Of a stretch of 64,000 nucleotides of DNA, positions 35,668 through 46,606 are shown one piece after another. The position numbers and the translations under genes were made by a program. Position 1 is the stretch's first letter, and every line of letters starts with the position of its first letter. This stretch comes from Gemmatimonadaceae bacterium (GTDB lineage: Bacteria > Gemmatimonadota > Gemmatimonadetes > Gemmatimonadales > Gemmatimonadaceae), in the NCBI GenBank assembly GCA_024710705.1, contig JANJUF010000019.1:1-64000 (forward strand), read 5' to 3'. The notes under the pieces are model-generated. The model was not told where the DNA came from, did not search any database, and was given only the letters and a program-made list of their open reading frames with translations.

Positions 35668-36453
35668 CTACACCCGCCCGGACTGTTCGCGCGCCACCAA
35701 GTAGGTGCGCAGTTCGCGCTCGGAGCCCATGCGGCGCAGGTGCCCATCCACGGCGATGGACACCTCCTCCCGCTCCTCCGACACGACGATCACCACCGCG
35801 TCCGTCTCCTCCGAGAGGCCAAGGGCCGCGCGGTGCCGCGTCCCGTAGGCCCGATCCATCGGCGCCGAGGTCAGCGGCAGGATGCAGCCGGCCGCCACCA
35901 CACGATCTCCGCGCACGATCACCGCCCCATCGTGCAACGGCGAAGTGCGGGCGAACATGGCCGTGAGTAGGTCGGCCTGCACCTGCATCACCAGCGGAGT
36001 TCCCGACTGCACGAAGGTGCCCAGCGACACGTCCTTTTCCACGGCGATGATCGCGCCGACGCCGAGCCGGGCCAGCCGGAACGCCGCGTCGGCGAGCACG
36101 CCGGCGGCGTCGGCCTGCCGCTCGTCGCGCTTCAGCAGGAATCCGAGGCGTCGCTGCCCCAGATTCGCCAGCGCCGCGCGCAGTTCCGGCTGGAAGATCA
36201 CCACCGCAGCGAAGGCACCATAGGTGAACGCGAGCCCGAGCACCCAGGTGACGGTCGTGAGCTTGAGCAGCCACGCCACCGAGTACGCCAGCACGAGCAC
36301 CACGATGCCGGCCAGCATCTGCACCGCCCGCGTCCCGCTGATGAGCAGGAGGAGCCGGTAGAGCATGTATGCGACAAGCGCGATCTCGAGGAGATCGCGC
36401 CAGCCGAAGGTCAGGAGACCCGAGGAACTCACGAGGCGGTCGCCGCGCGCCAC
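35668..36453 (-). CDS. cdaA: Diadenylate cyclase CdaA (c-di-AMP synthase)
   Basis: 261 aa with three N-terminal membrane helices (about 20-85) and a DAC domain. Catalytic motifs DGA (175-177 in LHDGAVIV) and RHR (206-208 in YGTRHRAALG) are present. It condenses two ATP into c-di-AMP, a regulator of osmolyte and wall homeostasis. The likely start is the GTG at 36453, one base after the ftsH stop; a second in-frame GTG lies 21 bases downstream. Downstream of ftsH, hpt and tilS. Confidence 0.95.
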   Translation of the reverse strand: MARGDRLVSSSGLLTFGWRDLLEIALVAYMLYRLLLLISGTRAVQMLAGIVVLVLAYSVAWLLKLTTVTWVLGLAFTYGAFAAVVIFQPELRAALANLGQRRLGFLLKRDERQADAAGVLADAAFRLARLGVGAIIAVEKDVSLGTFVQSGTPLVMQVQADLLTAMFARTSPLHDGAVIVRGDRVVAAGCILPLTSAPMDRAYGTRHRAALGLSEETDAVVIVVSEEREEVSIAVDGHLRRMGSERELRTYLVAREQSGRV

Positions 36454-36454
36454 A

Positions 36455-38428
<1,974 letters not shown>

Positions 38429-38430
38429 GA

Positions 38431-38988
38431 CTACTCCAGACTTGCCACGTACGGGACGTGCCGGAAATCCTCAGCGTGGTCCAGGCCGTAGCCGACAAGG
38501 ACTTCGTGCGGGGCGTCGAACCCGACGAACTTCACCGGATGCGTCAGGTGCTCCGCGATGTGTTTGTGCAGCAGCGCACAGATCTCGATGGACCGGGGCC
38601 GCCGTGCGCCGAGGACCCCCATCAGCTCCTGCAGGGTCCGCCCGGAATCCACGATGTCCTCGACCAACTGGATGTGCTTCCCTTCCAGTTCCGTCTTCGG
38701 ATCGTACACCAGCTGGACGTTCCCGGATGAAATCGTCCCGGCCCCGTAGCTCGAGGCCACGAGGAAGTCCACGTGGAGCGGACGGCGGATCTGTCGGACG
38801 AGGTCGGCCAGGAAGACGAAGCTCCCCTTCAGGAGTCCGAGCACGAGGAGGTCGCCGTCGGGATAGAAAGCCGTGATTTCGGCTCCCAGTTCCCGCACGC
38901 GTCCCGCGATGGCCTGCTCGTCGTAGGCGATGCGCTTGATGGCGCGGCCCAGCAGTCGGGGATCCCCCGAGGCGGTGCTGTTGATCAT
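38431..38988 (-). CDS. hpt: Hypoxanthine phosphoribosyltransferase
   Basis: 185 aa. The PRPP loop is in HIQLVEDIVDSGRTLQEL, preceded by VLGLLKGSFVFLADLVRQI and followed by FVGFDAPHEVLVGYGLDHAEDFRHVPYVASLE, all typical for bacterial HPRT. It salvages hypoxanthine and guanine with PRPP. Its stop is three bases before the ftsH start. Confidence 0.96.
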   Translation of the reverse strand: MINSTASGDPRLLGRAIKRIAYDEQAIAGRVRELGAEITAFYPDGDLLVLGLLKGSFVFLADLVRQIRRPLHVDFLVASSYGAGTISSGNVQLVYDPKTELEGKHIQLVEDIVDSGRTLQELMGVLGARRPRSIEICALLHKHIAEHLTHPVKFVGFDAPHEVLVGYGLDHAEDFRHVPYVASLE

Positions 38989-38995
38989 CTACGCC

Positions 38996-39961
38996 CTAAT
39001 ATAGTTGCCGCACGACGAAGGTGCGCCCGGTCCGGGCGATGGTCGCCCCCCCAGCCAACTGAATTTCCGACCCCGAGGTCGCGCCGGGCGCCCACGTGCT
39101 CGCGCGTGCGAGCCCGCGGCGATCCATCGCGATGCCGGCGCGGGCCGCCAACTCGGGCCACAGCAACGTCCACTCCGCCGCGCGAAGCCCGGCGAGTGGA
39201 CCCGTCGGCACCACCACCGTGCCGGGCGCCGGCGTCTGCGGAGCGAGCGCGTCATCCACCCACGCGGCCACATCGGCGCGCAACGCCGCGGCCCGCCCCG
39301 AGAGATCCCAGCACCACGCGGCGAAACCCGGATGCACGCGCTCCAACGCCGGCAGCAGGTCGAGTCGTACACGGTTGCGCGCGTGCGCCCGGCTCTGGTT
39401 GGACGGATCCTCAACCCAGTGCAGCCGCCGCGCCTTCGCGTAGCCGGCCAACTCCGCGCGCGTTACGTGCAACAGCGGTCGCGCCGGCGTGGCCGCCCCG
39501 CGCATCCCGGCGAGTCCGCGCGCGCCGGCGTCGCGCAGGATGCGCAGCACCACCGTCTCCACCTGGTCATCCCACGTGTGGGCCGTCACCACCACGGCCC
39601 CGAGTTCCTCGGCCCAACTATTGAGGAAGTGCCAGCGGGCATCGCGCCACGACGCCTCCCTGCCCGACTCGGCGCGGCCGACTCCGGTGACCACCGGGAG
39701 CTGGAGCGCAAGCCCGGTGCGCTCCACCAGGCGCGCGGCGCGGCGGGCAGCCGGCCCGGTCGCGTGATCGAAGGTCGCCACCGCCGCGACTTCGTGAGCC
39801 CGGGCGCTGGCCATGGCGTCGAGCAACACCATCGAATCGCGGCCACCGGACACGGCCAGCACCCAGCGCCCGCGCGGCAACGCCGCGAGGGCACGATGCA
39901 CCGCCGTCACCGCTTCACTTTGCGTCGGCACCCGGCTAACATACTCGCCGTGTAGCGTCAT
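38996..39961 (-). CDS. tilS: tRNA(Ile)-lysidine synthetase
   Basis: 321 aa. TilS converts C34 of tRNA-Ile(CAU) to lysidine so it reads AUA. The N-type ATP pyrophosphatase motif is SGGRDS (38-43), then HTWDDQVETVVLRILRDAGARGLAGM and HWVEDPSNQSRAHARNRVR. The C-terminal half is short. The ATG at 39961 was used; a GTG at 39931 is an alternative. It is the first gene of the tilS-hpt-ftsH-cdaA unit and runs divergently from the small gene at 39990. Confidence 0.93.
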   Translation of the reverse strand: MTLHGEYVSRVPTQSEAVTAVHRALAALPRGRWVLAVSGGRDSMVLLDAMASARAHEVAAVATFDHATGPAARRAARLVERTGLALQLPVVTGVGRAESGREASWRDARWHFLNSWAEELGAVVVTAHTWDDQVETVVLRILRDAGARGLAGMRGAATPARPLLHVTRAELAGYAKARRLHWVEDPSNQSRAHARNRVRLDLLPALERVHPGFAAWCWDLSGRAAALRADVAAWVDDALAPQTPAPGTVVVPTGPLAGLRAAEWTLLWPELAARAGIAMDRRGLARASTWAPGATSGSEIQLAGGATIARTGRTFVVRQLY

Positions 39962-39989
39962 CACCCCGGTCCTACCTCGGAGCGACGTC

Positions 39990-40169
39990 GTGGAACAGTC
40001 CTTTGGCGGCCCCCTCGGCACCCTCATCGCCGGCCTCGGCATGGGCGCCTACTACGTTGGGCTCACGTGGATCAACGTCCTGCTGGGCATCGTGCTCACG
40101 CCGCTGTTCCTCATCCCGGCCACGTGGGCGCAGGACGCACTGGCCAAGAAGAAGGCCGGCAAGGCCTAA
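39990..40169 (+). CDS. Small membrane protein, 59 aa
   Basis: The GTG at 39990 has GGAG seven bases upstream. The product (VEQSFGGPLGTLIAGLGMG onward) has two hydrophobic segments, about 9-30 and 31-47, and a lysine-rich end (AKKKAGKA). No family recognised. It is followed by a near-perfect terminator stem, which supports a real, self-contained gene. Confidence 0.7.
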   Translation: MEQSFGGPLGTLIAGLGMGAYYVGLTWINVLLGIVLTPLFLIPATWAQDALAKKKAGKA

Positions 40170-40203
40170 GCCGTTGACACTTGCGCCCCGCCGGCGCGTA
40201 GTG

Positions 40204-40239
40204 CACGAGGGGCGACACCGCGCGGTGTCGCCCCTCGTG
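40204..40239 (+). terminator. 16-bp perfect inverted repeat
   Basis: CACGAGGGGCGACACC (40204-40219), loop GCGC, and its exact complement (40224-40239). It lies 35 bases after the 59-aa gene and 87 bases before lemA. There is no T tract on either side, so termination strength is uncertain. Confidence 0.65.
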
Positions 40240-40325
40240 CCGTTCCGGGGTCCGCGATGCCCCCTCGCGGTGCGGCTCACAACACGTAGCTTCCTGCCGA
40301 ACGCCTCCCCTCTCCGGAGACTCCC

Positions 40326-40898
40326 GTGGCCTTCATCGTCGTCCTCGCCGTCGTCGGCATCTGGTTCGTCGTCGCCTACAACGGGCTGATCGCCCTGCGC
40401 AACCAGACCGCGAACGCCCTCAAACAGATTGACGTGCAGCTCAAGCGCCGCCACGACCTGATCCCGAACCTGATCAGCAGCGTGCAGGCGGCCATGGATT
40501 TCGAGAAGGACACGCTCCAGGCCGTGATCGCCGCGCGAAACGGCGCGGTGAAGGCGGCGGCCGGACTCGACCCGCAGCACGTGAAGGCCAGCGCCGCCGC
40601 AGAGGCGCAGCTCACCGGCGCGCTGAAGCAGCTGATGGTGGTCGTCGAGGCGTATCCGGACCTCAAGGCGACCTCGAACATGAAGCAGTTCCAGGAGGAA
40701 CTCGCCTCCACCGAGAACAAGGTCTCGTTCTCGCGGCAGCTCTACAACGACACGGCCACGCAGTACAACACAAAGCAACAGCAGTTCCCCACCAATCTGG
40801 TGGCGGGCTTCGCCAAGGCCGTGCCTGCGGAGCTGTGGGAGATCGAGGATGCCGCTGAGCGGGCGGTACCGAAAGTCGACTTCCGGCGCGGTGGCTGA
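40326..40898 (+). CDS. lemA: LemA family protein
   Basis: 190 aa. One N-terminal membrane helix (FIVVLAVVGIWFVVAYNGLIAL), then the LemA helical core (QIDVQLKRRHDLIPNLISSVQAAMDFEKDTLQAVIAARN, and ENKVSFSRQLYNDTATQYNTKQQQFP). The GTG start has GGAG six bases upstream. LemA is often next to an htpX-type protease, as here; the function is unclear. Confidence 0.95.
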   Translation: MAFIVVLAVVGIWFVVAYNGLIALRNQTANALKQIDVQLKRRHDLIPNLISSVQAAMDFEKDTLQAVIAARNGAVKAAAGLDPQHVKASAAAEAQLTGALKQLMVVVEAYPDLKATSNMKQFQEELASTENKVSFSRQLYNDTATQYNTKQQQFPTNLVAGFAKAVPAELWEIEDAAERAVPKVDFRRGG

Positions 40899-40973
40899 TC
40901 CACGGACGGCGCCGGTGCAATCGGGCGCCGCAGAGGCCCTGTGGCGCGTCCCCTTCTCCCGCCGCCAACGGAC

Positions 40974-41996
40974 ATGGCTGAACCGCTCACGCTGAACCTG
41001 TTCCAGCAACAGGCCGCCAATCGCCGCAAGTCGTGGTTCCTGGTCGGGGGCTTCCTCGCGTTCTTCCTCTGGCTGGGACTCGGGGGCGACCTCGCGATCT
41101 GGCTCGCCACGAAGGACGCCGCGGCGGTGGGCGAACCCGCATATCGCCACCGGTTTCCGTGGGTGGGACTCGGCCTCAGCCTCGTGGCGTTCTTCCTGAC
41201 CATGGATGTGCTCCGCAATGGTGGAAAGCGCGTCATGAAAGGGGTCGGGGCCGGCGAGCTGACCGACCCGCAGACGCCTGAGGAGAGGCAGTTGATGAAC
41301 GTGGTCGAAGAGATCTCGATCGCCTCCGGCGTCCCGGTGCCCCGGGTCTACGTGGTCAGCGACCCCGATCCCAACGCCTTCGTGACGGGGACCCAGCCGC
41401 TCGAGGCCCATCTAGCGGTCACGTCGGGCCTGCTCGGCATCCTGAACCGGGACGAGCTCCAGGCGGTGATCGCCCACGAGATGGGGCACGTGAAGAACGA
41501 GGATACACGGCTGATGACGATCGTCGCCGGCCTCGGTGGCGCCATCATCATCCTGCGCGATGGTCTGGTCCGAGGATTTCTGCGCAGCGGCGGTGTGCGG
41601 ACCTCGTCCCGCCGCGGGGGCAAGGGAGGCAACCCACTGGTGGTGATTGTGGTCGTCGTGTGGCTCCTCAGCTGGCTCCTGGCCCCGATCATCGTCCGGC
41701 TGATGGCCATGGCCGTGAGCCGCAACCGCGAGTACCTGGCGGACGCGATGGCGGCCCAGTACACCCGCAACCCTGCGGCCCTTGCGGACGCGCTGGCGAA
41801 GCTGGAGTCCCACCATCAGCCAACCAAGGCCATCTCGACCGGGGTGGCCCACCTCTGCATCGTGGATCCCACCGGACGATTGGCCAACCGGCGCGAGGGG
41901 TGGCTGGCCAGCCTGTTCGGCACGCATCCACCCGTGGCGATCCGGGTCGCCAGACTCCGGGCGATGGCGTTCCAGAACCAGAAACGGGCCGGGTGA
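40974..41996 (+). CDS. M48 family membrane metalloprotease (HtpX-like)
   Basis: 340 aa. HEMGH at 168-172 binds zinc; the third ligand is probably the Glu of SRNREYLADAMAA near 250. Membrane helices lie at about 22-45, 62-78, 180-200 and 225-245. M48 proteases degrade damaged membrane proteins. The ATG at 40974 was preferred over a GTG at 40941, which would add an untypical N-terminus. The gene sits 75 bases after lemA. Confidence 0.9.
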   Translation: MAEPLTLNLFQQQAANRRKSWFLVGGFLAFFLWLGLGGDLAIWLATKDAAAVGEPAYRHRFPWVGLGLSLVAFFLTMDVLRNGGKRVMKGVGAGELTDPQTPEERQLMNVVEEISIASGVPVPRVYVVSDPDPNAFVTGTQPLEAHLAVTSGLLGILNRDELQAVIAHEMGHVKNEDTRLMTIVAGLGGAIIILRDGLVRGFLRSGGVRTSSRRGGKGGNPLVVIVVVVWLLSWLLAPIIVRLMAMAVSRNREYLADAMAAQYTRNPAALADALAKLESHHQPTKAISTGVAHLCIVDPTGRLANRREGWLASLFGTHPPVAIRVARLRAMAFQNQKRAG

Positions 41997-42380
41997 CGTT
42001 ACGCCGTGCTGGCAGTCCTCCTCGCTGATGACCACAGCCTCGCATCGCCAGCAGTTGAAGCCGCGAAGGTACCGCAGGCCGCCCGAGGAGCAGGAGAATA
42101 TCCGATGAGCAGTGGGAGCCGCCGCGCCTCAGGCCGGGCACGCGGCTCGGAAGTCCCAGGCAATGTGAGTACACATGTTTGTGATGTTGATGCAGTCTCA
42201 CGACGCGCACAGGCTCGGTATGCAGTGCCAGTCGCATAACTTTGCAGCTCTATGCAGTCGAGAATTTACATTTGATGCCTGCTGTAACCTCGCAATCTAC
42301 AAGCGTATATCGCTGTCTAGTCACGTGAACTATTACCAGTTTTCGACTCACGTGCGCCTTATCAACATTTTGGGGCTTCG
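41997..42380. other. Intergenic region with a low-GC patch
   Basis: The first part (to about 42150) is GC-rich and has a possible stem GAGCCGC/GCGGCTC at 42116-42148. From about 42160 to 42380 composition becomes much more AT-rich than anywhere else nearby, with several copies of ATGCAGT. A 69-codon frame (42175-42384) overlaps the next gene by ATGA but has no ribosome binding site. I see no transposase, integrase or clear attC/att site. Confidence 0.6.
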
Positions 42381-42893
42381 ATGACATCCACGGTCGCGAT
42401 TCTGGTTGGCCCAGACTACGAGGATCTTGAGGTCTGGTATCCGAAGCTACGACTCGAGGCGGCCGGATTCCCTGCTCCGCTCGTGGGGCCGCGGGGTGCG
42501 ACCTTCAGGGGAAAGCACGGCTACCCTGCCTCAGTTGAGATTGGACTCGACGATTTGAATCACGCCACTTTGGCCGGTCTGCTCGCGCCTGGTGGATGGG
42601 CGCCAGATAAGCTTCGGCGCGATCCGCAGGTGCTCGAGCTCGTCCGACGGGTGGACGCGGCGGGCGGACTCGTCGCCACCATCTGCCACGGTCCCTGGAT
42701 CCTCATCTCGGCTGGAATCGTCCGTGGCCGCCGAATGACATCCACGGTCGGCATCCGAGACGACGTCCAGAACGCCGGGGCCACGTGGGTGGATGAGCCA
42801 GTGGTCGTGGATGGGAACCTCATTTCCAGCCGCGTCCCCAAGGACCTCCCGGCTTTCGGGGAGGCACTGCTCGACTGGCTCAGGGCGCGGTGA
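42381..42893 (+). CDS. DJ-1/PfpI family protein (glyoxalase/protease type)
   Basis: 170 aa. The nucleophile elbow has C102-H103 in ATICHGPWILISAG and the family Glu at E14 in PDYEDLEVWYP. MTSTVGIRDDVQNAGATWVDEPVVVDGNLISSR is typical of the PfpI/YhbO branch, whose members act on glycated proteins or methylglyoxal. Codon use is less GC-biased than in its neighbours and the upstream patch is AT-rich, so recent transfer is likely. Its last 14 bases overlap the convergent fimbrial-type gene. Confidence 0.9.
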   Translation: MTSTVAILVGPDYEDLEVWYPKLRLEAAGFPAPLVGPRGATFRGKHGYPASVEIGLDDLNHATLAGLLAPGGWAPDKLRRDPQVLELVRRVDAAGGLVATICHGPWILISAGIVRGRRMTSTVGIRDDVQNAGATWVDEPVVVDGNLISSRVPKDLPAFGEALLDWLRAR

Positions 42894-43416
42894 GCACCAG
42901 CTGCACGGGCAACGTGTACGCGCCAGCTGCGTCCATGGCCCAGGCGTACTTGGCCCGGAGATAGAGCGTGGGCGCGGCGGTCCCGGTGGCCACCCCGGAG
43001 ATCACGGATTGGCCCAGCGTCGACAGGTCCGTGAAGGGCCCTTCCATCGCGACGCTGAACTGCAGGTCGGAAGCCGGCTTGTCCTGCCTAGCCGTCCCGG
43101 GGGTCGCAGCCCAGAGGGCGTCGAGGGCCAGAATCGTCACCGACCAGCTCGTGTTCGCTCGCACCTGCAGCCCGACCGAGGCCGGGACGCCGAACCCGGC
43201 GTCGAAACTCGCCGCTCCCGGCGACGGCAGGGTCAGGCTCGTGGCGGAGGCGGTCAGTCGCGCGGCCACCGTGATCGTCACCGAGATGGCGTGCGTCGCG
43301 TCGTTCCCGAACACGCAGGAGGCCTGGTTGTTGACCTCGCAGGTCCCCTGCGCGGCCAGAGGCGCGGCAACCAGTGCCGCGAGCGTGGCCAGGGCAAGCG
43401 CGGCACGGGTGCGCAT
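42880..43416 (-). CDS. Exported fimbrial-subunit-like protein (subunit 1)
   Basis: 178 aa with a signal peptide ending near PLAAQ. A Cys-x7-Cys pair follows (GTCEVNNQASC), and a beta-rich domain contains LQVRANTSWSVTI. The C-terminus is YTLPVQLVLTAP. The same layout is found in the exported protein at 47996-48550, and a related form at 46606-47121. Structure and context (chaperone and usher-like genes on the same strand) point to a pilin-like subunit. It starts at an ATG two bases after the lipoprotein stop. Assignment to fimbriae is inference. Confidence 0.65.
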   Translation of the reverse strand: MRTRAALALATLAALVAAPLAAQGTCEVNNQASCVFGNDATHAISVTITVAARLTASATSLTLPSPGAASFDAGFGVPASVGLQVRANTSWSVTILALDALWAATPGTARQDKPASDLQFSVAMEGPFTDLSTLGQSVISGVATGTAAPTLYLRAKYAWAMDAAGAYTLPVQLVLTAP

Positions 43417-43418
43417 GC

Positions 43419-43835
43419 TCACATCTCCTGCCGCACGGCCACGAAGGTGCCCGAGAGCGACCCGCCCACCTCGGCCCATACGCCCTCGAGGGTGTCGCCG
43501 TTGGCGGAGATCCGGGCCACGTGCCGCCGGACGGTGCCCGTGACCGCCACTTCCAGATCCACATCGGTCTCACCGATGACGGTGCCGGCCAGCGAGCCAC
43601 CGCGTAGGGTGGTATTGCCGAGTCCGTCCTGCTCGATCCAGCTCGCACTCCCCTCCACCTGCGCACCAGACTGATTGACGACCGTCAGCGTCCCGCTCAG
43701 GTCCAGCGCGGGCACGGCCTGCGTCCCGGCGTAGCTCCAGGCACCGCGCAGGTCGGCCGTCGGGCCCAGCGGGCCGTCGCCGAGCGAGCAGCCCGCAGCG
43801 ATCAACCCCGCGACGGTGAGGGCGGCCCACCTCAC
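43419..43835 (-). CDS. Small lipoprotein of the fimbrial-like locus
   Basis: 138 aa. The GTG start overlaps the usher-like stop (GTGA). The signal peptide ends in LIAAGC, a good lipobox, and the mature part is a small beta-sandwich-like domain (GAWSYAGTQAVPALDLSGTLTVVNQSGAQVEGSASWI, LEGVWAEVGGSLSGTFVAV). No family recognised. It could anchor or tip the fimbrial-like structure, or be an accessory protein. Confidence 0.65.
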   Translation of the reverse strand: MRWAALTVAGLIAAGCSLGDGPLGPTADLRGAWSYAGTQAVPALDLSGTLTVVNQSGAQVEGSASWIEQDGLGNTTLRGGSLAGTVIGETDVDLEVAVTGTVRRHVARISANGDTLEGVWAEVGGSLSGTFVAVRQEM

Positions 43836-46606
43836 TGTGCACCTCGCAGGCTGCGGCTGGACCGGGGCGCCACACCACCGCGGCCGCCCTGTCGCGGCGG
43901 CGTGATCAGGCGAATGCTCCGGCCGCGGATCGGCAGCGAGAGCTGCTGGTTCTCCCCCGGCGTCACCACGAACGCCAAGTCGTCGGCGCGGACGGTCTCG
44001 GTGAGGCGCGAGAGATCGGTGCGGACCACGTAGGGTCCGACCGGCACGTGCTCAAACGCGATGCGACCGTCGCCGAGATGGCGCCCCACCCACTCGAAGC
44101 CCTCGGCGTCGCGCAGCCAAACCTCGGCGTTGGCGAGATTCACGAGCGGCACGCGGCCATCCGGATCCAACTGCACCTCGAGTCGCAGCACCACGCTCCC
44201 GGTGGGAACCAACGGGATGTCGCGGCGCTCCACGCTGTCCACCAAGGTGCGCGGGTGCTGCACCAGTCCGGACGGAATGCTGCGCGGATCGATGCGCAGG
44301 CGCCCGCGATATGATCGGGGCACGCGATACTCCCCGGCGCGCGACGTCGTGAAGCGCATCTTGTCGTACACCAGCGTCACGCCGGGGACGCCGCGCTCCC
44401 CTTCGTCGCGACGACCATTCCCGTTCAGGTCGTGGTAGACCGTGCCCGGCGTCATCAGGCGGTCGGAGGTCAGCAACTCTGCCGTCAGCGCAACCCGCAC
44501 CGCCGCAATCCACCCGATGCGGCCGCGCGCGTCGGTCAGGAAGGGATTCCGTTCGAGCGACGCGGAAATCTCGTACCCTGAGCGCAGTACCGTGGACACG
44601 CCGCTGCGCAGGGCCGCGCGCACCGGCGTCAGACTGGTGCCCACCCACCGTACTTCCTGCTCAAGCCGAAGGAGTTCGCCGGCCACGAAGACGGGTACGC
44701 TACTGACCCGCAGGTGCGCGCTCCCGACGTTCTCCGGCAATCCGAGGCCAGCGGCCGACTGCACGAGCGACCCACCGGCCGTGAAGACGCCGAGTTGGCC
44801 GAGCGAGCGATTCGCCGAGAGCGTGCCACCGCGCTGCAGGCCACGCCGCGTGTCGGTGGCGCCGCTGAACAGGTCCGTGCTGCGTTCGGCGCGGCTGAAC
44901 CGCGTGTCGGCGGCGAGCTGCCAGCGCGCGACGCGAATCTGGGTGCCGACCATCACAGTCTGCGTCCGGCTCCCGAAACCGCCGGCGCCCCCACCGAGTC
45001 CGTCGGCGCTCGAGGCCTCGTCGGCCACGCGCAGGGAGAAACCGAGGGCCTCGGTCACGTGCAGGCGCGAACCGAGGGATGCGTTGCGCCCCTGCGACGC
45101 GCGGATCACCGCACTGCCGTCCTTCAGCAGCTGCGAGGAAAGGTCCACGCTCACGCGATCCGACAGCCTGCGCTCGGCGTCCAGCGTGTAGCGCTCCGCC
45201 GCGGCAGCGAAGGCGCCAGAGCCGCCCGGGGCATGCAGGATACCGACGCGCACACGGTCGCGTTCGGTCCGGCGGTCGAGCGCGGCGCGAAACCCGAGGT
45301 CAGTGCCGCCGAGATGATCGCGCACGGCCAGTCCGGCTGCGACCTGCGTGGACGACCACAGCGTCGGCGAGCGCCACTCGGCACCGATCGCGTGCAGTTC
45401 GCGCGAGGTGACGGCGAGGCCCACCGCCGCCTCGCGCAACGAGGAGATGCTTCCGCCGATGCGGCCAAACTCGGTCTGCCACGCCCCGCCGACCCCGAGC
45501 ATGCTGCCTTCACGGCCGGTGCGTGCCGCCGGCTGTGCGACGATCGCACTGAACTCGCGGATCTCGGTCTGGTACAGGCCGCTCGCGCCGCGGCCGCCGA
45601 AGCCGACGCCAGTGAGTTCGCCGAGGCCACCCTGGGCCACGCCGACGTTCACCTGCCAGTGATCGGCGCTCAGGCGCGCGTTGATCGGGACACGTCCGAT
45701 CCCGAGCGAGGCGAGTCCGAACAGCCCCAGTCCCGGCACCGTCGGTTCCGGCGCAATGGACGCGTCGAGTCGAATGCCGTCAGCGACGGGGCCGACCACG
45801 CGCAGGCCCGTGGCGAACCCCGTGCCGTCACCCGATGTGGCCGCGCCGATGTACGGATGGAACGCGATTCCCGGGACAGCGGCCGACTGCTCGCGCACGC
45901 GAAGCACGGTACGGGCCGACGCGACCATGCTCGAGTCCGTCGCATCGGCCCGCAGCAACTGGACCTCGAGTCCGACGCTTCCGACGTTCGGATTCGCCGG
46001 CACGCGGAAACTGAGCGAGACATCGGCCGTGCCATAGGCGGGCACGGTGACGCGCGCCCCTTCGTGCACGCGCACCCGCCAGTCCGTCGGTGCCAACACC
46101 TGCACCGCCAGCCGCTCGGTGTCGTTACCCAGGTTCTGGATGCGGTAGGAGAGCTCCACCAGATCGCCGCGATCGAGGGCCGCCAACTCCCGCACGCCGG
46201 TGACCCGCACCGCGAGTACGCTGGGCACCCGCAGGATGATGGGCACCGCCACGGAGTGGCCGGCGTCGGTGGTGAAGATGACATCGGCCACATCGAGGAG
46301 TCCCACCAGCGCCGTCGCCGGCACACGCAGCGTGAGCATCACCGGACGCGGCCGGGCCACCTGGCCGAGTTCCAGTTCGCCCTCGAGGCGACCCAGCACC
46401 TCCACAGCGCCGCTGAGCACCACGTGGTAACGCACCCGCGCGGCGCGCTCGACTTCGGCCGGCACCGCGACGACCAGCGTGACGAGCGTGCGCGGCGCCC
46501 CGGCCACCGAGACGGGCGGGAGCCGACGATGCACCGGAACGCCCGTGGCGACGGCTTGTCGTGGGGCGAGCACCACCAGGAACAGCCCAAGCAGAAGCCG
46601 ACGCAT
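43832..46606 (-). CDS. Usher-like outer-membrane protein, 924 aa
   Basis: Starts at the ATG 46606 (TGATG overlap with subunit 2) with a signal peptide (MRRLLLGLFLVVLAPRQAVA). About residues 30-110 and 115-225 are Ig-like, the second resembling NEW3/CARDB domains (LSYRIQNLGNDTERLAVQVLAP). About 240-710 alternate in amphipathic strands like an outer-membrane barrel. Near 720-770 comes YHDLNGNGRRDEGERGVPGV, a motif of SdrD/carboxypeptidase-regulatory Ig domains also seen in ushers. Size, barrel and terminal domains resemble fimbrial ushers, but I cannot align it with confidence. Could be another barrel-type secretion protein. Confidence 0.6.
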   Translation of the reverse strand: MRRLLLGLFLVVLAPRQAVATGVPVHRRLPPVSVAGAPRTLVTLVVAVPAEVERAARVRYHVVLSGAVEVLGRLEGELELGQVARPRPVMLTLRVPATALVGLLDVADVIFTTDAGHSVAVPIILRVPSVLAVRVTGVRELAALDRGDLVELSYRIQNLGNDTERLAVQVLAPTDWRVRVHEGARVTVPAYGTADVSLSFRVPANPNVGSVGLEVQLLRADATDSSMVASARTVLRVREQSAAVPGIAFHPYIGAATSGDGTGFATGLRVVGPVADGIRLDASIAPEPTVPGLGLFGLASLGIGRVPINARLSADHWQVNVGVAQGGLGELTGVGFGGRGASGLYQTEIREFSAIVAQPAARTGREGSMLGVGGAWQTEFGRIGGSISSLREAAVGLAVTSRELHAIGAEWRSPTLWSSTQVAAGLAVRDHLGGTDLGFRAALDRRTERDRVRVGILHAPGGSGAFAAAAERYTLDAERRLSDRVSVDLSSQLLKDGSAVIRASQGRNASLGSRLHVTEALGFSLRVADEASSADGLGGGAGGFGSRTQTVMVGTQIRVARWQLAADTRFSRAERSTDLFSGATDTRRGLQRGGTLSANRSLGQLGVFTAGGSLVQSAAGLGLPENVGSAHLRVSSVPVFVAGELLRLEQEVRWVGTSLTPVRAALRSGVSTVLRSGYEISASLERNPFLTDARGRIGWIAAVRVALTAELLTSDRLMTPGTVYHDLNGNGRRDEGERGVPGVTLVYDKMRFTTSRAGEYRVPRSYRGRLRIDPRSIPSGLVQHPRTLVDSVERRDIPLVPTGSVVLRLEVQLDPDGRVPLVNLANAEVWLRDAEGFEWVGRHLGDGRIAFEHVPVGPYVVRTDLSRLTETVRADDLAFVVTPGENQQLSLPIRGRSIRLITPPRQGGRGGVAPRSSRSLRGAQ

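Noticed and set aside
42160-42380. Possible integron attC or phage attachment site
   Set aside because: No inverted RYYYAAC/GTTRRRY core pair and no integrase in the window.
42175-42384. 69-codon frame in the AT-rich patch before pfpI
   Set aside because: ATGA overlap is tempting, but there is no ribosome binding site, no hydrophobic or domain pattern, and the cysteine/histidine-rich composition looks non-coding.
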